Assembly (NCBI GenBank): GCA_963556145.1
Contig: OY744465.1
Coordinates: 3,596,001-3,660,000 of the forward strand
DNA from: Hygrocybe punicea
Taxonomy: Eukaryota; Basidiomycota; Agaricomycetes; Agaricales; Hygrophoraceae
DNA: 64,000 nt
Reading direction: 5' to 3'
Position numbers and translations under genes: made by a program. This document shows, piece after piece, positions 22,445-33,284 of the stretch (positions are counted from its first letter, which is position 1; the number at the start of each line of letters is the position of its first letter). The notes under the pieces are model-generated. The model saw only the letters and a list, made by a program, of their open reading frames with translations. It did not search any database and was not told the DNA's origin.

Positions 22445-23601
22445 TCAACGAAGTTTGCAGATGATATATTTTCCCTCTACACCCCCCCTCGGTCTGACAT
22501 GACCTTCAGCAGCTTTGCCTTCCAGCCACTCCTCCGCAGGAACGTCCGCGGCCCCCGGTATAATAGAACGTAAGGCCAGAGACCTCGTCAACCAGTCTCG
22601 TGTCCCTTCAGATTCGATACGAAACGAAAGTTCCCGATAAGCGCCACGAATTACAGACCATGCCAAGTTTCGCGAGACCTTCCGCAGTGTAGCCACAAGC
22701 GTGCGGAATGCGTCTTCGGGAAGGGACATGTTGGAATAGGAAGAAACTAATGGCGAGGACGTGCCCATAAGGTGGGCGAACGCAGTTGGCCGAGTCAACT
22801 CTTCAAATTTAACATAATTCCGAGATCGGAGGCTGGATGCCAAGGATGATAACCAAACATATGCGGGGTGTCCTTTAGGAAAAAAGGATGTAGGAATCGC
22901 GTGCAGTTTTTCGAAGAATAGACTCTGAGAAGGGTAGGCAGAAACGAGGTGATGAAGAAGAGATATAAGAATTGTAGGAAGACGACGATGATGTGGTGGG
23001 GGTGAAGTAAGATATAAATCTGGGACCAGATGAGCGAAAATGGAGGTGGCTTGGCGGGGTGAATCGAACAGAACTGCCAAGTATGATGAAGTCTCATATA
23101 CTGTGTAGCCAGAAGATTAGTGGCCAGCGTGGAAGTAGTGATGTTCTACAAACCTTCCAACGCAAAAGGGTCATTCCTCTTGGACGAGAATATTCCTTCC
23201 CTAAGTTTGCCTCGAGAAACCTTAGCTGGACGTGATCACAAAAAAATAAAGAACTCACGGAATAAAATAAGACAGTTCTCTTGCGCGTTCAGTCGTTGTC
23301 TGTACTGTGTGTCAGACGCATCGTGACGGCGAGGATAGCTCCAAATATCATCTAACTAAGAGGTGAATTTGTGAATATGCAACAATATAGTTTCAGATCA
23401 AAGGTACCTTCTCCCCTATGAAATCTCTATACTCCTCCTGCACAATGAAGTCTTTCAAACTGAACGGCTATGGTCTATTACAAGTCAGGATGTTTTCTCT
23501 CAGGCGAACAACTCACGCGTCTCCGTCTTTTTCCAACCCGCTGCTCCGACTGACAGATGCAATGAGTCCCATTGGTTTCCTTGATCTTCTCCCGACCTCA
23601 T
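22445..23601 (-). CDS. conserved fungal protein of unknown function, helical
   Basis: Exons 23601-23517, 23451-23408, 23355-23259, 23210-23154 and 23100-22445 sum to 939 nt (312 aa) in one frame. Visible blocks are HFIVQEEYRDFIGEK, DIWSYPRRHDASDTQYRQRL, ENCLILFRKLREGI, DPFALEVYETSSYLAVLFDSP, and a mostly helical C-terminal region. The regular helices and the LRKLREG-type block recall PCI/SAC3-like scaffold proteins, but no diagnostic motif is present, so I give no function. It converges with RanGAP (104 bp between stops) and is divergent from the DUF3605 gene (165 bp). Confidence 0.75.
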
Positions 23602-23766
23602 GATGGATTGTTTGCCCTTGACTCGAACTTGAATGTTCCCGCCTTTTCGAGACCTCGACGGTTTTCATTTAGAGAGTTTTTCCAATCTTATCTTATCAGC
23701 TGAACCGAAATTTTTAGAAACACCCGTATCAATTTCGTATTGCTTCATTCTCAGTCCCATTCTTAG

Positions 23767-24850
23767 ATGACTGTTGGAGGGTGCCCGCTGTCGCCTCAAA
23801 TTGTTCCCCTTCGTGAAGGACTGCCAACCAGAGAGGAGCTGCTGGTGTATTACCCCGCTAAATTTACATGGACAGAACTCAAGACCTTCGTCAATTCCGG
23901 GTACTTAGGATCAACTTGAGCACTTTTCACTTATTTTATTCTGACAGGGACCTAGGTCTTCTAAAACGGGACAAAAACTTGCAAAAACGATACGACGCAT
24001 GGGCTGTCGAGATCCAGAAACAATATGGGTCAATCGGTGAGTTGTGTCCATCCATGTTCCGCTCAAAGGCAATGGAGTGCTATCCCTGACTCTAAACAGT
24101 CGACTACCTGCTGAAATATCGGTTGCAGTGGGGCAAACCGGACCGTTTGTCGCTTCTTCGTTCTGCTCTGGATGATCGAGTTAGCTTTGCCGAAGATACA
24201 TTCTTGCCCAAAAAGGCGATCTCGAATGGAAGGGATTGTCATGGTGCATCGCTCTACTTCAAATCTGATACCTCCCCTGAGACAATCAGCATCATCCAGA
24301 ATGACTGGCCCTACTCCGGTGAGTGTTTATCTCGAACTGCTGGTACTGAGCCCGCCGAGGCGTTCACAATCCAGTTCCTTCAAATATAGAACACACCTTA
24401 ATTTGGACTCGCTTGCCTATCTTCCACTCCTCCCTTATTTCTCAGCAGATCATGGCTCGCGTAGAGCAGGATGGCTTATGGGGTTTCACAGGCAACGTGT
24501 CTCCTCCGCCTTCCCCTTCTACCCTGCCATCTTTTTTGCCTGCATTATCGGACTGGGGAATTACCATAGACAAATTGGTGCGGTCACCAAAGGGAACTGA
24601 GGAGGAGGAAGCCATGGTGAGGCGCGCTGGTCAGGAGGTGCATGAATTTGTGAAGAAGAGGTGGGTCGAGAGTGAGTGGGAGACGGCTTGGTTCGTGAAC
24701 CCTCCGGTAAGATTATCTTCTGCTTTGCGTTCTGAAGCAGTGATTTGATATCCACAGAGGCTTCAAAGTGTTCAAGGATTGGCCCATATACATGTATTTG
24801 CCAGGCACAAAACTTGTGAAGACAATGAACACAGTAAATGTCTGCACTGA
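23767..24850 (+). CDS. DUF3605 family protein
   Basis: Exons 23767-23900, 23948-24036, 24100-24318, 24375-24706 and 24758-24850 sum to 867 nt (288 aa). Conserved blocks are FTWTELKTFVNSGDLGLLKR, QKRYDAW-type, EYLLKYRLQWG-like (DYLLKYRLQWG), NDWPYSVPSNIEHTLIWTR and LPIF, VEQDGLWGFTG, then FVKKRWVESEWETAWFVNPP and LQSVQGLAHIHVFAR. The combination NDWPY plus H-x-x-x-W-TRLPI, the WE-x-x-WFVNP block and a C-terminal HIHVFAR is typical of PF12239 (DUF3605), a fungal cytosolic family of unknown activity. Conserved Trp, His and Asp residues suggest an enzyme, but that is inference. Confidence 0.88.
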
Positions 24851-25404
24851 CGCAGAAGACACCGTTGACAGAGTGGGCTGACGGACTACGTAGTGGGGTA
24901 TCTCAATTGCGGGACTACCCATGTAAATTATACCCACTCAAGTTGTGAACGTTAAACATTCGTACAACATACTTAACATGGTGTATAAAGGCAGTGAGTT
25001 TCGACCAAACTCCTCGTTTTGCTATTCCATTAGCACTAGATCATCCAGTGTATAGCTATAAGGTAGCGAACGTCATCATATTCATACGTGAGCCCATGAT
25101 CATACGTGCGACATAAGGCATTGAAAATATGCAAAGGAAACGGGGCGGGGATACTTTTATGTGCAGTGTCTCACCACACCGAGATATCGAGCTTGAAGAA
25201 ACAGAGAACGGGAAGAGATTGGAACCAGAGCCAGTAGTGTAGCGTCCTTGGTGGTGAAACATTCTGCACCAGGTATACGACGAATAAAAAAACAACAAGA
25301 TAAATAATAAAAAAACTGAAAGTGCAAGTTATTTTTGGGCAGTGAACAATTTCAAGGGAATTTAAACTCACAAAATGAACAAGAAACAATGAAGATGCTG
25401 AGAT
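24851..25404. other. intergenic between convergent genes
   Basis: Holds the 3' ends of the DUF3605 gene and of the disordered protein gene. AT-rich, no coding signal beyond short shadows. Confidence 0.5.
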
Positions 25405-28400
25405 TTAACTTGAGGAGAAAATCTCAGTGAGGGTCCGCCGTCGCTCTTTCTTGGACGAATTCGAAGGTGGCACCCGCGTTTGATTGCTACTGCCGCCTTC
25501 TCCCCGACGATCTGCGTGCAACGGACTGTCCAACGATGCTCTGGCGGGCTTCACGCCAATTGTCCTTCGTCTATTATCTCTCTCGGTCTCTGACCCAGAG
25601 AGCGGTGTCGGACCGCCATGTTTAGGGTAGTTCAGATTCGACGATGTGGAAGAAGCGGAAATGGTGCGATGCATATGCTGGCTATGCTGTTGCTGCAGCC
25701 CTGTCAGGGCTGACACTGATACGGCTGAAGGTTTGGAGAACGTGACATTGCTACGAGTGGAAGCCCCAGAGTTGCTTCTCAGTATAGGGAAAGCGGCATT
25801 TTCAGGCGAATTCGAGACAGTATGCGTAGTGACTGCTGTAGTCGGGTTCGGAATCGTGAGGCCAGGAAACGCAACGGGACTCGGGCGAACGGTGGTGACG
25901 GATGTATTTGACGCTTTCCGGCGATCATGAAGGTTTTTGTCTACGTGGTGATCAATGTAAGGGTGGTGGACGGATTGTTCCGATGGAAGGGTAGGCGAGG
26001 GGGATGGGATGGGCAGAGGAGGGAGGGAACGTTCGAGCAGTGGTGCGGGGTTTGGATACTGTCGGGAAGCAGGGGTGGGCGACGGTTCATAGCTGTGCAA
26101 AGCTTCTGGCGAATCTGATGCGGTTACTTCAATGGGCGTGGAATTTAAGACTTTGAGTCGTTCTTCACGCTGTTCCCGAGGAGCGAACAGACGGCGTATG
26201 GAGGAGGTAGAAGCATGAGAGTTTCCGGTTACAGCTGGTGATAAAGACTCAAGTTCTCGATCTGTGCCTCGATTCCTCAGCACCGAAGAAGGTCGAGGTA
26301 CCGCAGCAAGGATGCTATCCACGCGACTTGATAGCCTCCGCAACGTATCACCTCGGGGTGAATCCTTCGGAAACGGCTCCCAGCTTCGCCTTGAGTCGCT
26401 CCGCGCATCAGCACTTCTATCTTCGACGCTCCTTCTACCGCTTGTATGCCCACCCACGTCCGGGCTGTTCCGTCTCAGACCTTCCGCGTCCATGCTCATG
26501 CTTCTCGCATGGTGTCCCCCGTCTCCCATCGCAACACCAGCAAGGGCCACAGTCTCCCGCAACACCTTTCCTACACCCAGCAAGAACCCAGTCATCGTTC
26601 TCACCAGTTCGTCGCTCACCCTTAAGCTTTCGCGGTATTCCCCTCCAACTCTCCTCCAAACCTCCTCCAAATCCACGCCTTGACCATCCGTTTCGCCGAC
26701 TTCAGCATCAATCTGTTCCTCTAAGGCCTTGTTCGTACCCGCCCGCAGCAGTGCATTCAGCTTGTCGGAAGCATGAATGATGCCCTGAGCAGACCGAAAG
26801 AGTTCTGGTATTGTCACGGTGGTCGTAGTCCCCATGGGAGGAATGCGAGCCAATTGAGATTCAAACATGGACAACGCTTCCATCATTAGGCGAGTATGCT
26901 CCGACTGCTGTTGCTGGTGAAATGTCGACGCGGGACCAGGAGAAAATCGCCAGCTACCAAACGGAGATGATGTCATGGCTCGGTTTTGCTCCGGTGGTAG
27001 TTGCTGTGACATTGAGTACCTGCTCAATGACGAACCAGTTCCCATTCTGACCAAATTTCTCTCCGGGAGAGGATATGAAGGATTGTACGTCCTTGTTACT
27101 GGTGGGTCCGTATGTGGCGGTCCCCGGGAATCTTCATCAACACGACGATAGTCAGCCATCGAAGTAGGAGGTCGTGATCCACTCCGAGTCACGAGGGTTC
27201 TAGCATTGCTCATCGAATCTGGCGTTGTCGGATCCAGATGTTCCCGATCCGATGGCAGGCCAATGCCATCGCTATTGGTAATATCAGCACGACTCCGACT
27301 CCGATCTTGTGCTGGGGGCTTTTGCATCTGCTCTGCATGCACTCCTGCCCCCCAATCCACGCTCCCCCTCTTTCTACCATTTGCATGCTCGCCTCCAGGT
27401 CCATTCCCAAAGACATCCTCGTCCTTCTTCTTCAAAATCCCAGCCGCTTTCAATCCCTCTCCCAGCAAGCTCCTTCCATTGCCGAATACATTCTCCGTAC
27501 TTCCAGTTCTCCGATTCTGACGCCGCCCACCATCCTGATCCTCGCCAACTGCCCGCTCTCCCGAGAGGGACGAACCCATATCTTCCGACTGCCAGCGAGC
27601 TTGATGTCGTCTAGCGAGTTCACGCACGGATGGTCGGTTCTGGCGAAAACGAGGAGGGGATGTTTGGGCGTTGGAGAAAGATATATGCGCCCCGTTCGGT
27701 GATGGAGGACCCCGTCTATTGTGGGGCACCGAAGGTTCGCCGAACGACTATAGGATATTCAGCGAATCAGTCACCTCCGAAGATGGATAGAGCCCCAAAC
27801 ACGCAACAAGACAGGGAGACAGAACATACTTCGCGATCCAGACTACCTCTGCTGTCCCTGAACTCTCTCGGCAGAGCACTACGTCTTTTCCCGCTCCCAC
27901 CCGTTGGACTCCTGCGTGATGAGGCGACAGCAGCCAGTGCAGCCCTTGTCACGTCCGTGCCTCTGTTTCCATGATCATCGGCAAATGTACCTTCGTCCCG
28001 CACGGATCCCGCCGTCCCTGGCCGTTTCCTTGGACTTCGTGAGAATGTGGGAGAGGACGCACCTGCTGCGCGGGAGACTGCTTTTTCAGGGGATGTTGGT
28101 GCTGAAGTATGTCGTTGGCGGCGGACGCCTAAGCTGCTTTGGGGTCGTGTTGAAGAAGGTGGTATTATAACAGGGAGATCTTCGGTAGAGGACGAGTAAG
28201 AAGCAGCAGTGTACATTGTGTGTAAGCTTTCGCGTTCAGTTTCGGAACCGGACCGGGGCCTTTCTATCGTAACCTGGCGACGGGGTTGGACAGGTTGGGT
28301 GTGCGGTTGGGAACGGACGTGGGAATGGGAGGACAGGCCTGAAGAGGATGATTTCGACGACGTGGAAGAGGAGGAAGCGGAAGCAGTTGGTGGAGGCGGT

Positions 28401-29087
28401 TGTGGCGCGGGAGAACGAGTGTTTCGAGAAGGTGATGGGGTACTCAGGCGTGAAATCGCTGAAAGTTTGTCGAGGGCCTGATCGAAGGCGATAAGTAAAG
28501 GCAACCGCATCATATAGGCAAAATACATTTCAAGAACAGTAAGTGAACGGGACGTATGCGTAGAGGTGAACGAAATAACAAGGATATGCGTAAGGGATTG
28601 CAAGGAAAGACAGAAAGAAAGACGGGCTGACCATGCGGTTCCGTTGTGTGAGGCTCTTCACTCGCTGTAATGCAAGGACGTTTTCGCTTGCAATTCGTCG
28701 AGATTGTCGGCCAAGTCTGGCGGTATTGTCGTCGTCGTCGTCGCCGTCGTCGTTATCATTAAGGTCCTCCTCATCGATCCGAGCACTCCCTTGACTTCTG
28801 GTCAATGCCCCGTTTAACGTTCTGATATGGCTACCATTGATCATATTCGTAGTGGCCAGCGATGACGGTTTCTGACGAAGGCTTCCGGCTTTGGTGCTGT
28901 TGTCGCCGGTGCTTCCGCTGCCGGTGGAATTTGTAGCAGGAGGAGAGGGCAATCCAGAGCCGTTTGAGCTTCCCCCTGGGCTGGGTGGTTCAGGAAGATC
29001 AGGAATGGTGTTTGGAGTGGTATTGGCAGTGGGGCCGATGTAAATGGCGGACAAAGGGCGAGGTTTGGGAGAGGGTCGGGTGGTCAT
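25405..29087 (-). CDS. large Ser/Pro-rich disordered protein, unknown function
   Basis: Exons 29087-28632, 28477-27830 and 27747-25405 sum to 3,447 nt (1,148 aa). The start MTTRPSPKPRP follows no upstream in-frame ATG. After a low-complexity N-terminus with an Asp run comes a short conserved-looking helix (SENVLALQRVKSLTQRNRMA, then LDKLSAISRL). Further helices lie at RPSVRELARRHQARWQSED and in a central 110-residue region starting HTRLMMEALSMFESQLARI, including SAQGIIHASDKLNALLRAG and SLRVSDELVRTMTGFL. The rest is Ser, Pro, Arg and Gln rich with many potential phosphosites (SRSRSD type). A scaffold or cytoskeletal regulator is possible, but I see no domain that proves it. It is divergent from the TM-SH3 gene (548 bp). 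Confidence 0.8.
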
Positions 29088-29635
29088 TGTACCAGGCAGC
29101 TCGTTTAGTGACAGCGACTTGGATCAAAGGGCCATCTGACATAGAAGACGAGCACACCGTCGACCACGGCGACGAAAGTTAGAGGCGAAACGCGGTAATA
29201 CTGGCAACTGCGCGGCTCTGGAAACACGAGGTTCTCACGCCTCTTCCCGTACGGAACTCCACCTGTCAAGTTATTAAACTTCCAGCTTCAAGTTTTCTGG
29301 ACGAAAGTTGTTTGGCATTATATTAGTGTCTTCAATATGTGTATTCAATGCGACCGTAAGCCTGGTGTACTATGCATACTGCCCATCTCGCCACTCACGG
29401 TGACCGATGCGCATGCGTTTGTACCGGTGATATATAATTAATACTACATGTGGGTGAGTGATACCTCCTCGTACAAAGATACCATGACAACAAAAGATTG
29501 CTGACGTAATCAACTCAACCTGAGGAATATCCTTTTTAGAGTGATCGATTTTTGTTTTTCATTTTCTGTTCACCCAGGCACCCTCACTACCTCACATTCT
29601 TTTGTTACCCACATTCTCTTGAATTAATAATAATA
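29088..29635. promoter_or_regulatory. shared divergent promoter region
   Basis: 548 bp between two divergent starts. AT-rich near the right end (ttaataataataatg directly before the start codon at 29636). No coding potential. Confidence 0.45.
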
Positions 29636-31390
29636 ATGCGACCATCGATGTCCCACCGCCGTAACACACGGCGCAAAAACGATCACCACCAAAACGACCC
29701 GCTCAATGTTCCTCCCGTCGTCACTTCCATTTTATCATCTCTTCTTGGAGGTGGCCACCAATCAATTGCCACTCCCCCAAGCACACCCACTCAGTCTATC
29801 GGCAGCGGTGCTGGAGGCGGTTCTCCTGGGGGCACTCCACCTCCACCTCCGCCTCCAATTCCACCTGCTCCTGCCCCTCCACCACCCGCCCCCGACCCGC
29901 CCCCTCCTTCCCAACCTTCTGCAGTAGGCGGCAGTGGTGTCGGTGCAAACCCTGGAGGAGGAGGTGCAAACCCTGGAGGAGGAGGTGGTGGTGGTGGTGG
30001 TGGTGGTGGTGGTGGAGGTGGAGGTAGAGGTGGAAATACTTCAGGAAATGATCTTGCTTCTGGGTCTTCATTTCCAAGTTCTGCTTACGGCAACCCCTTG
30101 TTTCCCTCTGCTACCGTTCTCGCAGGCGCAGCAACCCATTCAGGTACTTCCACTGGCACAGCAACCCCTTCTGCGGCCTCCCAAGGTGACCCCAGCAAAA
30201 ATTCGCCCGAGGGCTCCAACGCTGCCGCCCAGTTTGATGCGGGTTCCTCGTCGGGTAATTCCACCACAACGCAAGGTGCCCCAGGTTCACATCCTGGGTA
30301 TCCCAATTACATCCCCAGCACCGTCGGCGGTTCAGGCGGTCCAGCAACTCCAGGCGGTCCAGCAACTCCAGACGCATCCAGCACGACTCCGCATAGCAGT
30401 CATGGTCTTGCCCCAGGAGTCATTCTTGCCCTCGTATTCCTCTCGCTCCTCTTCGCCATTGGCATCGTCGTTCTGGTCCTCCGCCGCCGCAATATTAACA
30501 AGCGCAACGAACGCAAACAAAGATGGTTCGGGTTTGGGTCCACTAGTTACGGCTTCCTCGGCTTCGGCTCCTCAGGCGGCAGCGAAGAAGCCACGATAGG
30601 CTCAGGGACACGCAGCGCACGAAGCAGCTTCGGCCCCAGCTTCGATCACGGCGACTTCAGCGACAACTTTCCCGAGTTTCCCCCGATGGCCGAAATTAGC
30701 CAGAAGATCAACCACGCGCAAGTACCCACGGCCATGCTCGTTAATACCGGAACCGGCAGCAACCGGAGCTCAGTGCAAAGCACCTCCACCAATGATGCCG
30801 AAGCCCAATACATCACCGTGGCAAGCGAGGCCCAGATGTCCATGGTTGTTAGCCCTTTCACGCCTTCAGAATCATTTTCTTTCCCGCAGCCCCCCGATAG
30901 CCCGGCCTCGGGACACAGGGATGAGAGCACCGCAGAGGACACCGTGACAGGCCGTTTTCGGCTGAAGAAGCCCAGAACTCCACCACTAAACCTCAAGGTC
31001 CCCACAAGGGCAGTCATATTCGGCGCCCCGCTTCCCCCAACGCCCCCCTCCCCCGCCTACGCGCCGCCGCGCAGTGACATCGCAGATCCCTTTGCGGACT
31101 CTAACCAGCAACTCCACCCCAACGAACGTGTCGGTGGGGTCGCCGACGCCAAATTTGCCGAGACAGAGGTGGTACGGAGGCGGTTTACGCCTACGCTTGG
31201 TGACGAGCTCGCGGTGCAACCTGGGGACATTGTACAGATGCGAGAGGTGTACGATGACGGATGGGCATTGGTTCACAAGGGGGACCAGCAGGGCCTGGTG
31301 CCGATTGATTGCTTGAGGGAGCCAGGACAAGATTTAGCTGCATTCTTTGCAGCGAGGAGAGTTAGCAGTTACCGTGGGGTGGCGATGTAG
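29636..31390 (+). CDS. Fus1-like single-TM protein with C-terminal SH3 domain
   Basis: 584 aa, apparently intronless. I chose ATG 29636 rather than the non-conserved 28-codon upstream extension at 29552, because the extension is hydrophobic leader-like noise from an AT-rich UTR and 29636 sits in a good context. Residues about 60-165 are Pro- and Gly-rich, including a long Gly run; residues to about 250 are Ser/Thr-rich, likely O-glycosylated. One membrane segment (PGVILALVFLSLLFAIGIVV, about 259-283) is followed by RRRN, a cytoplasm-facing basic anchor. The C-terminus (about 512-565) is an SH3 domain: RRRFTPTLGDELAVQPGDIV, DDGWALV, GLVPIDCL. Outside Ser/Thr-rich, one TM and inside SH3 is the layout of Fus1 of budding yeast, a cell-fusion protein. 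Homology to Fus1 itself is not shown by sequence; Sho1 is unlikely because it has four TM segments. Confidence 0.85.
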   Translation: MRPSMSHRRNTRRKNDHHQNDPLNVPPVVTSILSSLLGGGHQSIATPPSTPTQSIGSGAGGGSPGGTPPPPPPPIPPAPAPPPPAPDPPPPSQPSAVGGSGVGANPGGGGANPGGGGGGGGGGGGGGGGGRGGNTSGNDLASGSSFPSSAYGNPLFPSATVLAGAATHSGTSTGTATPSAASQGDPSKNSPEGSNAAAQFDAGSSSGNSTTTQGAPGSHPGYPNYIPSTVGGSGGPATPGGPATPDASSTTPHSSHGLAPGVILALVFLSLLFAIGIVVLVLRRRNINKRNERKQRWFGFGSTSYGFLGFGSSGGSEEATIGSGTRSARSSFGPSFDHGDFSDNFPEFPPMAEISQKINHAQVPTAMLVNTGTGSNRSSVQSTSTNDAEAQYITVASEAQMSMVVSPFTPSESFSFPQPPDSPASGHRDESTAEDTVTGRFRLKKPRTPPLNLKVPTRAVIFGAPLPPTPPSPAYAPPRSDIADPFADSNQQLHPNERVGGVADAKFAETEVVRRRFTPTLGDELAVQPGDIVQMREVYDDGWALVHKGDQQGLVPIDCLREPGQDLAAFFAARRVSSYRGVAM

Positions 31391-32877
31391 GAATCGAAGT
31401 ACCATGAGGTGTGCTTTCATGCTGTGAATAATGTCGGGTCCTGGAGCTTGACGTATTTTTTTTCAAGGAGCGTTCTTGTCATGGCCTTAGAGCATCGAGC
31501 AAAGTTTGCTCTGACGTGTCCACTCCCCAAATCATTAAAAGGGGATTCTCCTTCTAGATACCAAATTTTAGTTCACCGTTGACCGATGTTTCTCCTTCGC
31601 TGTCGTTTGCTCATTTCCTAGCTACGATCCTTCAGATCAACCATTGAATTGGTGTTTGCATCCTTCAGTTTTCTTCAATTATCGATTATTTGTCAAGTAT
31701 TATTTTCCTGATGGTTAACAGACATTTACGTATCCAATGTTGTTAGACGTGCGCGTGTAATAACCCCCCAAAGGTTCTTTTTGTGGATTGTCCTGTGTCC
31801 GCTTCATGGACGACCGGTGGGAGGACCTTCTCCCTGCAAGAGGCCCTCCTTCGGGTTGAGCATCTGGAATATCTCTTTGGAACATGAAGTCATAGACAAC
31901 TTGGTCGGGGTGATGAAGAGCGGAGGGTCGAATCAAAGAGTGAATCAAGGATGTTTCGTGCAGACGCTGACTAGAATGCAGATCGTTGCCCCAAGTACTC
32001 CAAATCGGTGGTCCCGGTGCCAACGGGGACCTTGAACGTACCCGTAGTTACCGGGCGCCCAAAGTATTATTGCTAATCCTTGAATAATGTTGTGTGTGCT
32101 GGACTGGTACACAGCCTGGATATGGGCGAAGGATGTACATAGCGCCGCGCACGGAGATGAGTTCATTCCGTGAACGATGAGCGAGATAGTGGAGTCATTT
32201 CCTGTGGCACGCCTGTAGAGCATTGTAATAATGCGGGGCTAGGACGCGGCGGCGGCACAAAATTGCCTTTTGCCTTGTTGGCATGCGAACGAGCCTAAGA
32301 GAAGTTCAAGTGTGTTGTCGTCTGGTGCGCAGTCATCTGGGTACGTGGAGACAAAGCTAGTATGCGATGATACGCAGTGAGCTGCGGTGATCGGATGTGT
32401 GTTTGCAAGGGAACATTACAGATGTTGCTGGGGAACTGCGGTCACTTGTGCTCGTTGCGTAGAATTTGCCGCTGGGCAGACGCGTCGCGTCAAGTTGACA
32501 ACCTCCGGTGTGTATTATCCGTCACGGTCCTGTAAAATCAGATATATATAGGGCTTCATGCCGAATCCTACGATCGCGACGTAAGACCAGTTTGAAAACC
32601 ATAATAAGGGTAGAGAAGCAGCGTACACGCTACAGTTCTCCTCGATCTCATCGTTCAATGATCAATACGTCCGAACATCGGGTGGTGCTGCAGAAGAAAT
32701 CATTGATGGTTGTTCTCCGTGTATACCCATATATGTAAAGGTTCTGTTGTTCTATGCCGAGCTTGCGTACGCAGCAGTGCACCTAAACAACACGTACCTG
32801 CTACGGCATATCAAATCGCTGTGTGACTCGAGATCACTTCCGGTATACGCATTCGGCGGCCGTGACTCGACGTGACT

Positions 32878-32913
32878 CGGTACCTTTTTTGCGTATACGC
32901 AAAAAAGGTACCG
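32878..32913. repeat. 36-bp perfect palindrome
   Basis: Two 18-bp arms (left arm cggtacctttttgcgta type with six T) meet at 32895/32896 without a spacer. The centre reads gcgtatacgc and the arms end in six T and six A. A related half word (cggtatacgc) occurs 40 bp upstream at 32841. Confidence 0.95.
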
Positions 32914-33193
32914 CGTACATAACACCTTCTGACTCATTTCCTGCAGATTATAGGCTTTTTTTGGTCTGCAGCTACCGCAATATGACAACGTAGCTGCAGC
33001 TCGACGATGCCGTCGTGACCCCAAGGTACATGCAATATTGATATTGTCTTCCAGCGGGGTGATAAATATTATTATTGAATATTATTGAATATTATCGGCA
33101 CTCAAATGAGGCTAACGTAATCGGGCCGAGGATGGTGGATCCACTCATATATAGCCTGGTATATGAGAATGATTCGCCAAGACCTTTTTTTCC

Positions 33194-33254
33194 AACGTTC
33201 AACGTTCAACGTTCAACCTTGATACTTGGCCTACACTGATACTTGGCCTACACT
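33194..33254. repeat. short tandem repeats before the ABC transporter start
   Basis: aacgttc is repeated three times (33194-33217 area). The 17-bp word gatacttggcctacact then occurs twice head to tail (33221-33237 and 33238-33254), 30 bp before the ATG at 33285. Confidence 0.9.
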
Positions 33255-33284
33255 CCACAGGACCGTCGCGAGTCCTTTCACATC

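Larger units (their letters stand above)
31391..33284. other. 1.9-kb gene-free region upstream of the ABC transporter
   Basis: No convincing ORF. It contains the 36-bp palindrome (32878-32913), aatatt-rich repeats at 33069-33095 and direct repeats at 33194-33254, just before the transporter start. It is the likely regulatory region of that gene. Confidence 0.5.

Noticed and set aside
29552..29635. 28-codon N-terminal extension of the TM-SH3 protein as a signal peptide
   Set aside because: Hydrophobic but derived from an AT-rich leader; the second ATG is better placed. Not fully excluded.
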